A stretch of DNA of 46,388 nt from Gammaproteobacteria bacterium (GTDB lineage: Bacteria > Pseudomonadota > Gammaproteobacteria > GCA-001735895): the NCBI GenBank assembly GCA_024229615.1, contig JAAESG010000232.1:1-46388 (forward strand). The letters run 5' to 3'. Shown one piece after another: positions 16,856-25,683 of this stretch (position 1 is its first letter; the number at the start of each line of letters is the position of its first letter). The notes under the pieces were generated by a model. It worked only from the letters and a program-made list of their open reading frames with translations. It made no database searches and was not told the origin of the DNA. A program made the position numbers and the translations under genes.

Positions 16856-17388
16856 TTAGAATTGCAGCTGTGTATTACTGAAATTTCCGCGCCGAACCGC
16901 TTTGCTTTCGTCGAGATAACTGACCTCGACTGTCGCCGTACTACCTTCGCTCAGGCCATGGATCGAGACATGGGATTGATCTAAACTCAGGCCTTCGCCT
17001 GAAATGAACGGCTTGCATAGCTTGCTGCCATTGGCCCGCGTGACCGTTACCATGGCGCCGATCGAAGCAACCGTATTCGTCAGTTTTACTTTCACCTGAA
17101 TCCGTACGTTGATGACGGCGCATGACGGAAGCTATTGATTCCCCGCCGTTTAAAAAATTCCCGCTTAACCTATGGGTGAAGCTAAGATTTTTTAATTCCA
17201 CTGAGAAACCAATATCTTACGCCCTGCATCCGCCCTGAACTTACGGATTCAGGTTTCAGGTAATTGTTGCTCATGCCCTGGCTGTCGGGATCGAGAAATA
17301 CGTGGATTTGCGAGAATGGTCTCATACTTGAAGATTGCATGATCGAAAGTTGATCCAGATCAATTTCAGCGCCTTGAATATCGTTGCC
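16856..17388 (-). pseudogene. ASPIC/UnbV-domain gene fragment split by an insertion
   Basis: Minus-strand bases 17388-17259, then 17094-16856, give one continuous frame of about 120 residues once the 159-bp element at 17095-17253 and one copy of its 5-bp duplication are removed. The join reads SNNNYLKVKLTNT followed by IGAMVTV, which fits the ASPIC/UnbV C-terminal domain of CRTAC-type repeat proteins (usual form: WLKVKL, then a GIGA-V core). The fragment lacks a proper start and the large upstream repeat domain, so it was a remnant with an insertion on top, or was truncated later. The reading frame ends normally after NTQLQF. Confidence 0.65.
17095..17253. mobile_element. 159-bp transposon-like insertion with 5-bp duplication
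   Basis: The left end is CCTGAATCCGTACGTTGATG; the right end is CCTGAACTTACGGATTCAGG, whose complement starts CCTGAATCCGTAAGTTCAGG (17 of 20 identical). The flanks are TTTCA at 17090-17094 and TTTCA at 17254-17258, a direct target duplication. Removing the element and one TTTCA restores the reading frame of the host fragment. No transposase is encoded, so it is a MITE or an internally deleted IS. CC ends with a 4-5 bp duplication occur in, for example, the IS1380 family; that assignment is a guess. Confidence 0.8.
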
Positions 17389-17398
17389 TTAACCCTAG
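17372..17398 (+). promoter_or_regulatory. Candidate sigma32 promoter of the small heat-shock gene
   Basis: CCTTGAA (17372-17378) and CCCTAG (17393-17398) are 14 bases apart, close to the heat-shock consensus (CTTGAA, 13-17 bases, CCCCAT). It lies about 70 bases upstream of the Hsp20 start and partly inside the decayed gene fragment. The -10 match is imperfect. Confidence 0.4.
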
Positions 17399-17467
17399 TT
17401 ACTTTGTGGTAATGGGCCGCACCTGGCAAACGGTCCCGAGTCAATCACCATCAATCAGGAGAGAGTC

Positions 17468-18043
17468 ATGAATCTAGAAAAGTATAAACCCTGGAACTGG
17501 TTCAAACATGAGGAAGGCGGCAGTGACGAAGCGCACCGGATTCCGGTCACTCGCGATAAGGTCGAATCCATGCCAACTGCACCGGGTTCACTGATGAGCC
17601 TGCACCGCGAGATGGATCGCTGGTTTGACGACGCATTCAAATCTTTTGGAATGTCTTCGCTGGCTTCCGACCGAGGCATTTCAGACCTGCCCGGAACACT
17701 TGTTTCCGGATTGTATAGTCCTCAAATCGATGTGTCGGGTGACGCTAACTGCTACGAGATCAACCTGGACGTACCCGGCCTGACTGAAACTGACCTGAAG
17801 CTTGAAGTAAATGATGATGTCCTCTGCATCAAGGGGCAAAAGGAAGAGTGCAGCGAAAACAAGGACAAGCATTTTTATCGCATCGAGCGCAGTTATGGCT
17901 CATTTCAACGAACCCTGTCGCTACCGGATGACGCCATTGCCGACGAAATCAAGGCGAATCTGGACAAGGGAGTATTGAAGCTCGAGATTCCTCGTCGCGA
18001 AAGCGTCGCCCAGGACGTCAAGCAAATATCAATCAATTCCTAG
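17468..18043 (+). CDS. Small heat-shock protein, Hsp20/alpha-crystallin family
   Basis: 191 residues. A polar N-terminal part with an amphipathic MDRWFDDAF segment is followed by the alpha-crystallin domain (about 78-180: PQIDVSGDANCYEINLDVPG, then GVLKLEIPR), ending near an ISINS tail. These proteins form oligomers that hold unfolding proteins in a refoldable state. Longer than E. coli IbpA (137 residues), it resembles Hsp20 proteins of environmental gammaproteobacteria. AGGAGAG (17457-17463) is a strong ribosome binding site. It is monocistronic and convergent with torT; hairpins near 18042-18063 and 18088-18130 lack clear T-runs. Confidence 0.92.
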   Translation: MNLEKYKPWNWFKHEEGGSDEAHRIPVTRDKVESMPTAPGSLMSLHREMDRWFDDAFKSFGMSSLASDRGISDLPGTLVSGLYSPQIDVSGDANCYEINLDVPGLTETDLKLEVNDDVLCIKGQKEECSENKDKHFYRIERSYGSFQRTLSLPDDAIADEIKANLDKGVLKLEIPRRESVAQDVKQISINS

Positions 18044-18150
18044 GAGTCTTAAGCAGCGACTCCAGCTGAAAGTGCTGTAAACAAGAGGACCGGTGGCTGA
18101 TGTAAGCAACTGCATAGGCCGCCGGTTCGATCTGCTTCAATTTCGGTTAT

Positions 18151-19221
18151 CTACGGCCAGACAAAGGTTGCCAGAAATGATGGCGGCGCTAGCGAATCCG
18201 ATATATCGAATTCCTGCCAGTTATCTTGATCGATCATGTGGATTTTTGGGCCCGCGTGTTTGACGATATCGCGCCCTTCGAGGATACGCACAGCCTGGTC
18301 AATCGAGATACGACCCTGCATTACCGGGGCATCAGTCGGTGCCGCTAGAATGCGCCCACGCCGAATGCCGCGATAGACAGCGGGTGTGAAATAGGTTGAT
18401 ATGACTTTTATCTGATTCTGAAGATTGCGATTGCGCAGGGTGGCGATGGCCGCCTCGGCCATTAGTGCATTACCGACGATATAGTCAACCTGCGGGTGGC
18501 TCTCCAGCACTTCCTGTACTAATGTGCGCTGGATTTCTTTGCCGGTATCCCCCCATTTGGTGACTACAACCTCCACTGCGCTATTTTTTAAACCGAGCTT
18601 AAAGCCGGTTTCGATAAAGTCGACCCATCCCGCACCTTGTGGTCCGGGAAACCAGGCAACCGTTACCGGCTCACTTCCAGCCCGGTGTTTTTCGGCCAGG
18701 TATTCGCCGGTCACTCGCCCCATAGTCGTCCACGACACACCGGATTTGGCCGTAATTCCGCTGTCGTCGATATCGTTCACCGTCGCGAGGACAGGTATCT
18801 TTTCAGCAATCCTGGCAATGCTTTGATTGAGTCCTCGAAACGACACGGTACCGACGATCAAGGCATCGACGCCCTCGGCGGTGCACTGTTCAATCTGTTG
18901 CCGCTGGCGCTCAAGATTGGGATAACCACCTGCTTCAATGAGGGTGAATGCGATACCAAGCCGTCGCGCCTCCTGAACCATGCCGTAGTTAACATTTAAC
19001 CAATAAGCGTCTTTCAAATGTGGGTAGGCGATACAGAGATGCCAGACACGGCTAGCCTTTGTGGTGGGCTGATACTCAATAATCCTGCTGTCGCTGGAAT
19101 AGTCGAACGGTCTCGACCAGGTTTCCAGCTGCCATGTTTCAGCCCGGGCTAAGTTAGGTGTAACCATAGGTAACGTGATTAGAAGAGTAACCAGATACCA
19201 GGAATAAAGCGTGCTTTTCAA
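18151..19221 (-). CDS. torT: Periplasmic TMAO-sensing protein TorT
   Basis: 356 residues: a signal peptide (hydrophobic to about residue 25, ending NLARAE) and a periplasmic binding-protein type I fold of the TorT family. TorT binds TMAO and contacts the sensor domain of TorS, turning on the TorS/TorR phosphorelay. Recognisable parts include WHLCIAYPHLKDAYWL and the DALIVGTVSF and GWVDFIETG segments. The start codon is TTG at 19221. It is divergent from torS, as in E. coli, with only about 75 bases between them. Confidence 0.9.
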   Translation of the reverse strand: MKSTLYSWYLVTLLITLPMVTPNLARAETWQLETWSRPFDYSSDSRIIEYQPTTKASRVWHLCIAYPHLKDAYWLNVNYGMVQEARRLGIAFTLIEAGGYPNLERQRQQIEQCTAEGVDALIVGTVSFRGLNQSIARIAEKIPVLATVNDIDDSGITAKSGVSWTTMGRVTGEYLAEKHRAGSEPVTVAWFPGPQGAGWVDFIETGFKLGLKNSAVEVVVTKWGDTGKEIQRTLVQEVLESHPQVDYIVGNALMAEAAIATLRNRNLQNQIKVISTYFTPAVYRGIRRGRILAAPTDAPVMQGRISIDQAVRILEGRDIVKHAGPKIHMIDQDNWQEFDISDSLAPPSFLATFVWP

Positions 19222-19297
19222 CGTTTTAATGTCATAAAACCAAATCCTGAAATATTGTACGCTTGCATTTTATGACTGCAAGGCGCAGCATTTTGTG

Positions 19298-22240
19298 ATG
19301 CGAAAGCTTGGCATTGCGGCAAAATTATATCTGGCATTTGGCAGCATTTTCTTGCTGGCGGTAGTGGCGTCTTCGATTGGATGGAAGGGGTTTCAGCGGG
19401 TAACCGATTCACAATACTCGGTTATCGATCAGGCGATTCCCGGTCTCAGACATGCGCACCAACTGTCGGCGCTGAATGCGTCAATCGCGGCTGCTGCCCA
19501 ACAACTGCTTCGTGCCAGGAATGAAACTGAACGATTGAAAATCAGTTCTGTCCTGTTCTCCGAGGTTCGTCAGGTCAACAGCCTTCTCGATGATTTCCAG
19601 CAGCAGGGTTTCTCATTGGGCTCGTTACAATCTTTACGTGAAACAGTAGGTATTATTGAAAACAAGCTTCATCAGCAGGATGAACTGGTGCGGCAAAGAA
19701 TTCGGCAGCAGGCGCGTTTTACTCAGCTTGCCGCAGGGCTAATTGCAACTACCGAAGAGTTAAATGATCTGGCCGACTCTCTGGTCGCCAACGCGGCGGC
19801 AACGACCACGGCTATAACCTCGAATCTGTATGATCTGGTCGAGGATAATGCCAGTAACCAGCAGCTTTACAATGTCTTTGATCGCCTGGTTGAAGTCGAT
19901 CTCGATGCCATGGAACGTATGTACGAACTACGCCTGCGCAGCGCTAATTTGAACGGGCTGTTTAATCGAGTCGCGAAGGAATCTGAATTGACGGAGCTCG
20001 ATAAATTACGCAGACGCACCGCGGAAACTATTTCAATTCTGAAACGTCGAGTGAGTGAAATAAACGATCCTCAGCGACGTCAGAAAGCAACGGGCTTGCT
20101 CGGTGCAATGGAGGTCGACAATGGGCCGATATACGTTTACGGTATTTTTGAGACGCGCGTTTCGTTATTGCAGATTGGCGAATCACTGACCCAGCTTTCG
20201 CTCGAAACTGCCGCAGCCTCGCAGACGTTAAACGGTATCGTCAATGAACTGAATGCTGCTGGTGGTACTTTAATCAACCAGGTTTCGACCACGGCGAAAG
20301 AGTCACTCGACATCAGTCGCCAATTGTTTGGTGGAATATCGATAATATTACTGCTGGTCGCTGCAGCCATATTGTGGTGGTTTATCAAACGCAATGTGGT
20401 TCGGCGCCTGTTGTCACTGCAGTCGGCTACGCATTCAATTACACAGGGTGATTATAATGTCGACATTATCGTCGAAGGTCACGATGAATTGACGGATATG
20501 GGCAGGGCGCTGCGTGGTTTCCGCAATAATGCGATTCACAACCGTAAGCTGGACGAAGAATTACGCGAACACAAGGCGCATCTCGAAGAACTGGTCGAAA
20601 AGCGTTCCGAGCAACTGCGTGAAACCAACCAGATGTTGTCCGAGGAAGTACAAAACCACACGGTCGCGCGAGTAAAGGCTGAGCAGGCGAGCGAGGCGAA
20701 AACAGCATTCCTCGCCACCATGAGCCACGAATTGCGCACGCCACTAAGCGGCGCTCTGGGAACATTGCGATTACTATCCGACACAGCGCTCCAGGCGCAA
20801 CAATCGGAGTATGTGAATATCATCAATGCGGCGAATGCGAGCCTGCTCGACATCGTCAATGACATATTAGGCTATTCACAGCTTGAAGCGGGCAGGCTGA
20901 ATATTGAAAATCGACGCTTCGAGCTCAGTGAGCTTATCAATAATGTCATCGGGTTAATGAGGGTTCCGGTCAATGAAAAAAATAACTGCCTGATACTAGA
21001 AATGGAGCCTGTAAACGGATATTCGTACGGATTCCTGGGGGACTCCGGCAAGTTACATCAAATTCTCATCAACCTGATAAGCAATGCCAATAAATTTACC
21101 GATAACGGCTCGATCACCCTCAGGATTATTGGTAATCACGATGCGCAGGAGGATGTCGTAAATTTGCAATTCGCGGTCATCGACACTGGCATTGGCATCG
21201 CTAAGGATAAACAGGAAGAGATTTTTCAGGCTTTTACCCAGGTCGATGCCAGCAGCGCCAGACGCTATGGGGGCATCGGTCTTGGTCTGGCAATATGCGA
21301 ACGCCTGGTTAATGCTATGGGTGGCAAAATATTGTTGGAAAGCAAGATCGGTGAAGGTACCACCATTGGATTTAATATTGATGCCGAAGTCTGCAGGGCG
21401 GTTTCATCGACACAGCCAAAAACACAAAAGGTAACCGACATCAGCGATAGAATTAAGGTGTTGATGGTAGAGGACGATGCCACCAATAGCATGGTTACCA
21501 GCAACTATTTGCTACATCTTGGACATCAGGTGATTGCCACGCAAAGCGGTGAAGAGGCCTTATCCTTCCTCGATGAAGGTGGTATGGCGCTCGTACTGCT
21601 CGATATCAGCTTGCCGGGCATCGATGGTTTGACCATTCTGAATTACATTCGCACCCATTCCGACAAAACGATTGTGAATCTACCCGTGATCGCGATGTCA
21701 GCGCATGTATTCAGCGAAGAAGTCGATTACTATCTGTGCGCGGGTATGAATGGATTTCTGGGTAAACCATTTACGCTGGAGGATCTCGAGCACGCAATTA
21801 GTCAGGCCATGGGTGGCCACGAAGTGATCATCACCAACACCTACCAGCCGAGTGAACAGAGCGAGGTTAACCCGTTCGATACATCTGTAGTTGAAAACGA
21901 TATAAGCCGGCTGGGGTTGGATAGTGTCGAGAAGCTGGCAGCACTGTTTTTTCAATCCACAGAGCAGCTAAAGCTCGAGTTGATTGAGGCGATGGAGCAG
22001 GGTAATTTCGAAACACTGGCTAAACTGGCACACAGGATGAATGGTGCGGCAGGTAATTTCGGGTTACAAAGATTGTGTGCTCTGTTAGCCAGAATTGAAA
22101 CCCAGGCGAACAATGGCACAAAATTGACAGCCGCGTTAATAGAGCAATTTCAGGTTGAATTTGAAGAGGCTATCGCGTCCCTCAGCAGCTACCTGTCAAA
22201 ACAAAAGCTATCCCCAGCAAAGCTATCCGTCTCACCTTAA
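19298..22240 (+). CDS. torS: Hybrid sensor histidine kinase TorS
   Basis: 980 residues from ATG 19298 (a GTG one codon earlier is possible). Order: transmembrane segment (about 10-28), long helical periplasmic sensor (to about 345), second transmembrane segment (about 346-366), HAMP, a coiled linker, HisKA with NxxHELRTP-type box (H477 in TMSHELRTPLSG), HATPase with N, G1 and G2 boxes (NLISNANKF, DTGIGI, GIGLGLAI), receiver domain with VLLDISLPG, and a C-terminal Hpt domain with LAHRMNGAAGN. This is the four-step phosphorelay layout of E. coli TorS. It is convergent with torR and divergent from torT. Confidence 0.93.
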   Translation: MRKLGIAAKLYLAFGSIFLLAVVASSIGWKGFQRVTDSQYSVIDQAIPGLRHAHQLSALNASIAAAAQQLLRARNETERLKISSVLFSEVRQVNSLLDDFQQQGFSLGSLQSLRETVGIIENKLHQQDELVRQRIRQQARFTQLAAGLIATTEELNDLADSLVANAAATTTAITSNLYDLVEDNASNQQLYNVFDRLVEVDLDAMERMYELRLRSANLNGLFNRVAKESELTELDKLRRRTAETISILKRRVSEINDPQRRQKATGLLGAMEVDNGPIYVYGIFETRVSLLQIGESLTQLSLETAAASQTLNGIVNELNAAGGTLINQVSTTAKESLDISRQLFGGISIILLLVAAAILWWFIKRNVVRRLLSLQSATHSITQGDYNVDIIVEGHDELTDMGRALRGFRNNAIHNRKLDEELREHKAHLEELVEKRSEQLRETNQMLSEEVQNHTVARVKAEQASEAKTAFLATMSHELRTPLSGALGTLRLLSDTALQAQQSEYVNIINAANASLLDIVNDILGYSQLEAGRLNIENRRFELSELINNVIGLMRVPVNEKNNCLILEMEPVNGYSYGFLGDSGKLHQILINLISNANKFTDNGSITLRIIGNHDAQEDVVNLQFAVIDTGIGIAKDKQEEIFQAFTQVDASSARRYGGIGLGLAICERLVNAMGGKILLESKIGEGTTIGFNIDAEVCRAVSSTQPKTQKVTDISDRIKVLMVEDDATNSMVTSNYLLHLGHQVIATQSGEEALSFLDEGGMALVLLDISLPGIDGLTILNYIRTHSDKTIVNLPVIAMSAHVFSEEVDYYLCAGMNGFLGKPFTLEDLEHAISQAMGGHEVIITNTYQPSEQSEVNPFDTSVVENDISRLGLDSVEKLAALFFQSTEQLKLELIEAMEQGNFETLAKLAHRMNGAAGNFGLQRLCALLARIETQANNGTKLTAALIEQFQVEFEEAIASLSSYLSKQKLSPAKLSVSP

Positions 22241-22258
22241 GCGCTTTTCAGAGGCCAG

Positions 22259-22975
22259 CTATAAAACCTCACTGGCAAACAAATAGCCTTCACCATGTAC
22301 CGTCAGGATTATCTGTGGTGCGTGGCTATCCTGCTCGATCTTATTGCGCAACCGCAGAACAAGCACATCGATGGTGCGCTCATTGGGAGACCATACGCGG
22401 TGGGTCACCTTTTCCATCAACCATTCTCGATGCAGTGTTTTACCGGGATGCTCGAGGAAAGTCACCAGTAACTCGAATTCGCCGCGTGTCAATGACAGCT
22501 TATCCTGTGTATTGGACGACAGGCAACGACGAGATAAATCCAGCGTCCAACCTGAAAATGACTTGCTTCTCTGATTTTGGTGTCTGCTCTGATCAGACTG
22601 CTTGCGACGAATGAGGTTTTTAACCCGCGCCAACAACTCACGCGGGTTAAACGGTTTGGTGACGTAATCATCGGCACCGATTTCGAGGCCGATAATTCGA
22701 TCGATCTCATCGCTGCGCGCCGATACCAGGATAATACCGACGTCGGTCTTTTCAGAAAGCTCTCGGGCGAGTTGCAGACCATCTTTACCCGGTAAATTTA
22801 TATCCAGCATCACCACATCAATTGCCGACTCTGCAATTAGACGGTTTATGCCTTCGCCGTCTTCGGATTGGCTGACTCGGTAATTCTCAGATTCGAAATA
22901 GGCAGCGATACGCGCACGAGTCACCTCGTCGTCTTCGACAATCAATACATGGTGAGTGCTACTGGTATCGGTCAC
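22259..22975 (-). CDS. torR: Response regulator TorR, OmpR/PhoB family
   Basis: 238 residues: a receiver domain with the acidic pair in VEDDE, phospho-accepting D in VVMLDINLPG and TKPF lysine, then a winged-helix DNA-binding domain (about 140-235; RGEFELLVTFLEHPG and the ERTIDVLVLRLRNKIE recognition region). It starts with GTG at 22975. In E. coli, TorR activates the divergently transcribed torCAD operon and represses its own gene. Here the gene divergent from torR is a periplasmic binding protein of a quaternary-amine ABC transporter, so that operon is the likely main target. Confidence 0.9.
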   Translation of the reverse strand: MTDTSSTHHVLIVEDDEVTRARIAAYFESENYRVSQSEDGEGINRLIAESAIDVVMLDINLPGKDGLQLARELSEKTDVGIILVSARSDEIDRIIGLEIGADDYVTKPFNPRELLARVKNLIRRKQSDQSRHQNQRSKSFSGWTLDLSRRCLSSNTQDKLSLTRGEFELLVTFLEHPGKTLHREWLMEKVTHRVWSPNERTIDVLVLRLRNKIEQDSHAPQIILTVHGEGYLFASEVL

Positions 22976-23097
22976 GGTTTGTCGTGTTTATATTTTTGAT
23001 ACGCCCGCTAACGGGAAGTCTGAAATGGTATCAGATCGGCTGACCGTGGACTATCTGTCCTTTATCAACTCGGTAACATGAGTAACTCCGGGTAAAT

Positions 23098-23148
23098 AGA
23101 TGAACAGAATGTTAATAGTTGTTAACCAAATGATATTTCTGTTAGTAA
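23098..23148. promoter_or_regulatory. Tor-box-like decamer array between torR and ABC operon 2
   Basis: Minus strand CTGTTCATCT (23098-23107) matches the E. coli Tor box CTGTTCATAT at nine of ten bases. One base further begin four contiguous plus-strand decamers: ATGTTAATAG, TTGTTAACCA, AATGATATTT, CTGTTAGTAA (23109-23148). Three share TGTTA at exact 10- or 20-base spacing, so sites lie on one face of the helix. The array ends just upstream of the -35 position of the promoter at 23178. Binding by TorR is inferred. Confidence 0.6.
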
Positions 23149-23177
23149 TTTGAAATCCATGGTTTTTAATCACCCCA

Positions 23178-23183
23178 TATAAT
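23178..23183 (+). promoter_or_regulatory. -10 element of ABC operon 2 (TATAAT)
   Basis: A perfect TATAAT with no recognisable -35 at 16-18 bases, as expected for an activator-dependent promoter. Transcription would start near 23190, placing the decamer array at about -92 to -42. A second possible promoter is TTGGCC (23215-23220) with TATATA 16 bases later. Confidence 0.5.
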
Positions 23184-23322
23184 TATTCGTGTTACTGAGG
23201 CAGCTGAAAGCCTGTTGGCCAGTAATCATTGCAAAATATATAAGAATTGACGTTAAGGCCGATCGCATTCCCAGCGCGACAGCCAAACTTGTAAATAAGT
23301 GTAAATTCCTGAGGAGGGTATT

Positions 23323-24306
23323 ATGAGTCTTAAAAGATCTAGTTATTTCAGGGCATTGCTTGTCGCCATGTTTGGCGCCCTGTTTGTCGTTTCAGGCACT
23401 TCAATTGCCGCCGACAGCAACAAGCCGATCAAAATTCCGATCAAGAACTGGTCCAGTCAAATTGTCATGGCTCACGTGATCGGGGGCATGTTCGAGAGCA
23501 TGGGCAACAAGGTCGAATATGTTCCGGTCGATAACCAGGCCAGCTTTGAAGCGGTCCGCGTGGGGGATCTTACAATTTTGCATGAAGTCTGGCAGTCCAC
23601 CATGCAAAATACCTACTACAACGCGATGGAGAAAGGCGGCTTGATTGACGCCGGTACTCATGCAGCCGCAACTCTGGAAGAAATGGGTGTGCCTAACTGG
23701 GTCATCGATAAAGGTCTTTGCCCGGGTCTCCCTAAATGGGAAGCGCTGAAAGATTGCCAGGCTGCCTTCGCGACCCCGGATTCCGGTGGTAAAGGTCGTT
23801 GGCTCGAAGGCCCGCAAAGTTGGCACGGCGACGTTATGCCGAATCGCGTCAAGGGACTGGGTCTCGATGACAAATGGGTCGTCAAATTTGCCGGTGCGGC
23901 CGACGCACTCTGGGCTGAATTGAAAGCGGCTGAAAAAGAAGGTCGTGGCACCATCATTTTTAACTGGTCGCCTAACTTTACCGATGCTTCCGGTTTTACC
24001 TTTATTGAATTTCCACCCTATTACGACGGCTGCCGCATAGCCGACGGTGGTACCCTGGAAACTACGGGTTGCGGTTCACCTCCTGGCTGGTTGAAAAAGG
24101 GCGCCAACTACAAGTTCCCGAAAACACATCCCAAGGCTTATGCCGCGTTTTCGAAGCTTTCATTTACCACGCCACAAATTGGTCAAATGGCAGCATTGGT
24201 TGATGTCGATGGGTTGACTCATGCCGATGCTGGTAAGAAGTGGCTGGCCGACAATGAGGCCGTGTGGAAGCCCTGGACAGAATCAGTACTGGGCGCCGGA
24301 AACTAA
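23323..24306 (+). CDS. OpuAC-family binding protein, operon 2 (TmoX-like candidate)
   Basis: 327 residues, signal peptide ending near SIAA-D (residues 30-31), then an OpuAC-type binding domain. Tryptophans W43 (KNWSS), W90 (HEVW), W126 (PNWVI) and W215 (FNWSPNF) are spaced as needed for an aromatic box around a trimethylated group. This resembles the layout of TMAO-binding TmoX and betaine-binding proteins. The GAGGAGGG ribosome binding site is strong. The gene is divergent from torR with Tor-box-like repeats between them, so TMAO is the favoured ligand; betaine or choline cannot be excluded. It shares only the general family with the operon 1 protein. Confidence 0.88.
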   Translation: MSLKRSSYFRALLVAMFGALFVVSGTSIAADSNKPIKIPIKNWSSQIVMAHVIGGMFESMGNKVEYVPVDNQASFEAVRVGDLTILHEVWQSTMQNTYYNAMEKGGLIDAGTHAAATLEEMGVPNWVIDKGLCPGLPKWEALKDCQAAFATPDSGGKGRWLEGPQSWHGDVMPNRVKGLGLDDKWVVKFAGAADALWAELKAAEKEGRGTIIFNWSPNFTDASGFTFIEFPPYYDGCRIADGGTLETTGCGSPPGWLKKGANYKFPKTHPKAYAAFSKLSFTTPQIGQMAALVDVDGLTHADAGKKWLADNEAVWKPWTESVLGAGN

Positions 24307-24355
24307 GTAGCACCTCGATTAGATGAATCTTTCATCTTCGAGATAATCAGTAACA

Positions 24356-24405
24356 CCTGGTTCCCCCCGGTTTGGGGGGAACCTTGTTTTGGGGAACAGG
24401 TTTTT
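24356..24405 (+). terminator. Terminator or attenuator after binding-protein gene 2
   Basis: A perfect 10-bp stem GGTTCCCCCC/GGGGGGAACC (24359-24383) is followed by TTGTTTT. Its 5' arm can instead pair as CCTGGTTCCCC with GGGGAACAGG (24391-24400), which is followed directly by TTTTT. The two pairings exclude each other. At the least this limits read-through into the ATPase gene, giving excess binding protein. Confidence 0.7.
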
Positions 24406-24602
24406 GTTCGATCGACACCAGAAATCCAGCCCGAATCTTCGGCGTTGTTATTGCCGATCCACTACAGATCCTGAAATGAACCCCAGGTTTTTGGGCAACG
24501 TGATAAACTCCGGGGAAAAAATTTGATGCCGTCTTCATATTATTCTGTGACGTGATACAGGACCGGGCATTACAAACCTAAACCGTTGAATGGGGGGCTA
24601 CT

Positions 24603-25673
24603 ATGTCTTCGGAAAGTGACCAAGCCGTTAATGAAAAGGCAATCATCAAATGTGAATCTGTGTACAAGATTTTTGGTGATAACGCACAGAAAGTGCTTGC
24701 AAGCTCAAAAGGCAATGTTAATGCCGAATCATTCCTCGATGCGGGCTGTGTAGTCGGCGTCAACAATGCCTCTTTCGAAGTGTATGAAGGCGAATTGTTG
24801 ATCTTGATGGGATTGTCCGGTTCAGGCAAGTCGACTTTACTTCGTTGTATTTCCAGGTTAACGGATCCCACGGCAGGCAACATTTATATCGAAGGACAGG
24901 ACTTGCTGGCCATGAACAGCAAGGAGCTCATCGAACTTCGTCGCAGCAAGATGGGTATGGTGTTTCAAAGTTTCGGCTTACTGCCACATAAAACTGTATT
25001 GGAAAATATTGCTTTCCCATTACAGGTAAAAGGACTAAGCACCCAGGAAAGTATCAAGCGGGCCATGGAAATGGCCGAGCTGGTCGCACTCGGTGGGCGC
25101 GAGAATTATTTTCCAAGGCAATTGTCTGGTGGCCAGCAGCAGCGTGTCGGAATAGCCCGCTCGTTAGCGGTCGAGCCCGATATCTGGTTTCTGGACGAAC
25201 CATTTTCTGCGCTGGATCCTTTAATCCGCAAGGAGATGCAGGACGAATTTATTCGATTACGGCAGGTTTTGAACAAGACCATCCTGTTTGTCACACATGA
25301 TTTTGATGAAGCATTGCGCCTGGCTGATCGTATTGCAATCATGAAAGATGGTGTCATTGAGCAGTTGGATACGCCAACCAATATCGTGCTTAATCCAGCC
25401 ACGGAATACGTGCGTAAATTTACCGAAGAAGTACCACGGGAGAAGGTGCTAAAGATCGAATCGGTCATGGACCCTTACAGTAGTTCAGAGGAGTTTAGTG
25501 ATCTGAAAGTTTCCAAAGATGCGATTGTTGAAACGGTTGCGGAATCCATACTGAGCCAGGAAAAAGCAGTTGCGGTTGTTGATGCTAATAACGAAATTGT
25601 AGGCGCTTTACATCCGTCTCACGTGATCAATGTGTTGTTTGGTGGCAAATCCGACAATAACAACCAGGACTGA
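24603..25673 (+). CDS. Betaine/TMAO-type ABC transporter ATPase, operon 2
   Basis: 356 residues with intact Walker A GLSGSGKST (70-78), LSGGQQQRVG signature, Walker B IWFLDE and the H-loop in VTHDF. A C-terminal CBS-like region (about 285-350, with AVAVVDANNEIVGAL) follows, as in the operon 1 ATPase; the two proteins are clear paralogues over the nucleotide-binding domain. It lies about 300 bases after the binding-protein gene, beyond a terminator-like structure, and ten bases before the permease gene. Function: energising uptake of a small quaternary amine, most likely TMAO given the adjacent torR. Confidence 0.92.
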   Translation: MSSESDQAVNEKAIIKCESVYKIFGDNAQKVLASSKGNVNAESFLDAGCVVGVNNASFEVYEGELLILMGLSGSGKSTLLRCISRLTDPTAGNIYIEGQDLLAMNSKELIELRRSKMGMVFQSFGLLPHKTVLENIAFPLQVKGLSTQESIKRAMEMAELVALGGRENYFPRQLSGGQQQRVGIARSLAVEPDIWFLDEPFSALDPLIRKEMQDEFIRLRQVLNKTILFVTHDFDEALRLADRIAIMKDGVIEQLDTPTNIVLNPATEYVRKFTEEVPREKVLKIESVMDPYSSSEEFSDLKVSKDAIVETVAESILSQEKAVAVVDANNEIVGALHPSHVINVLFGGKSDNNNQD

Positions 25674-25683
25674 TTCCCAAATC

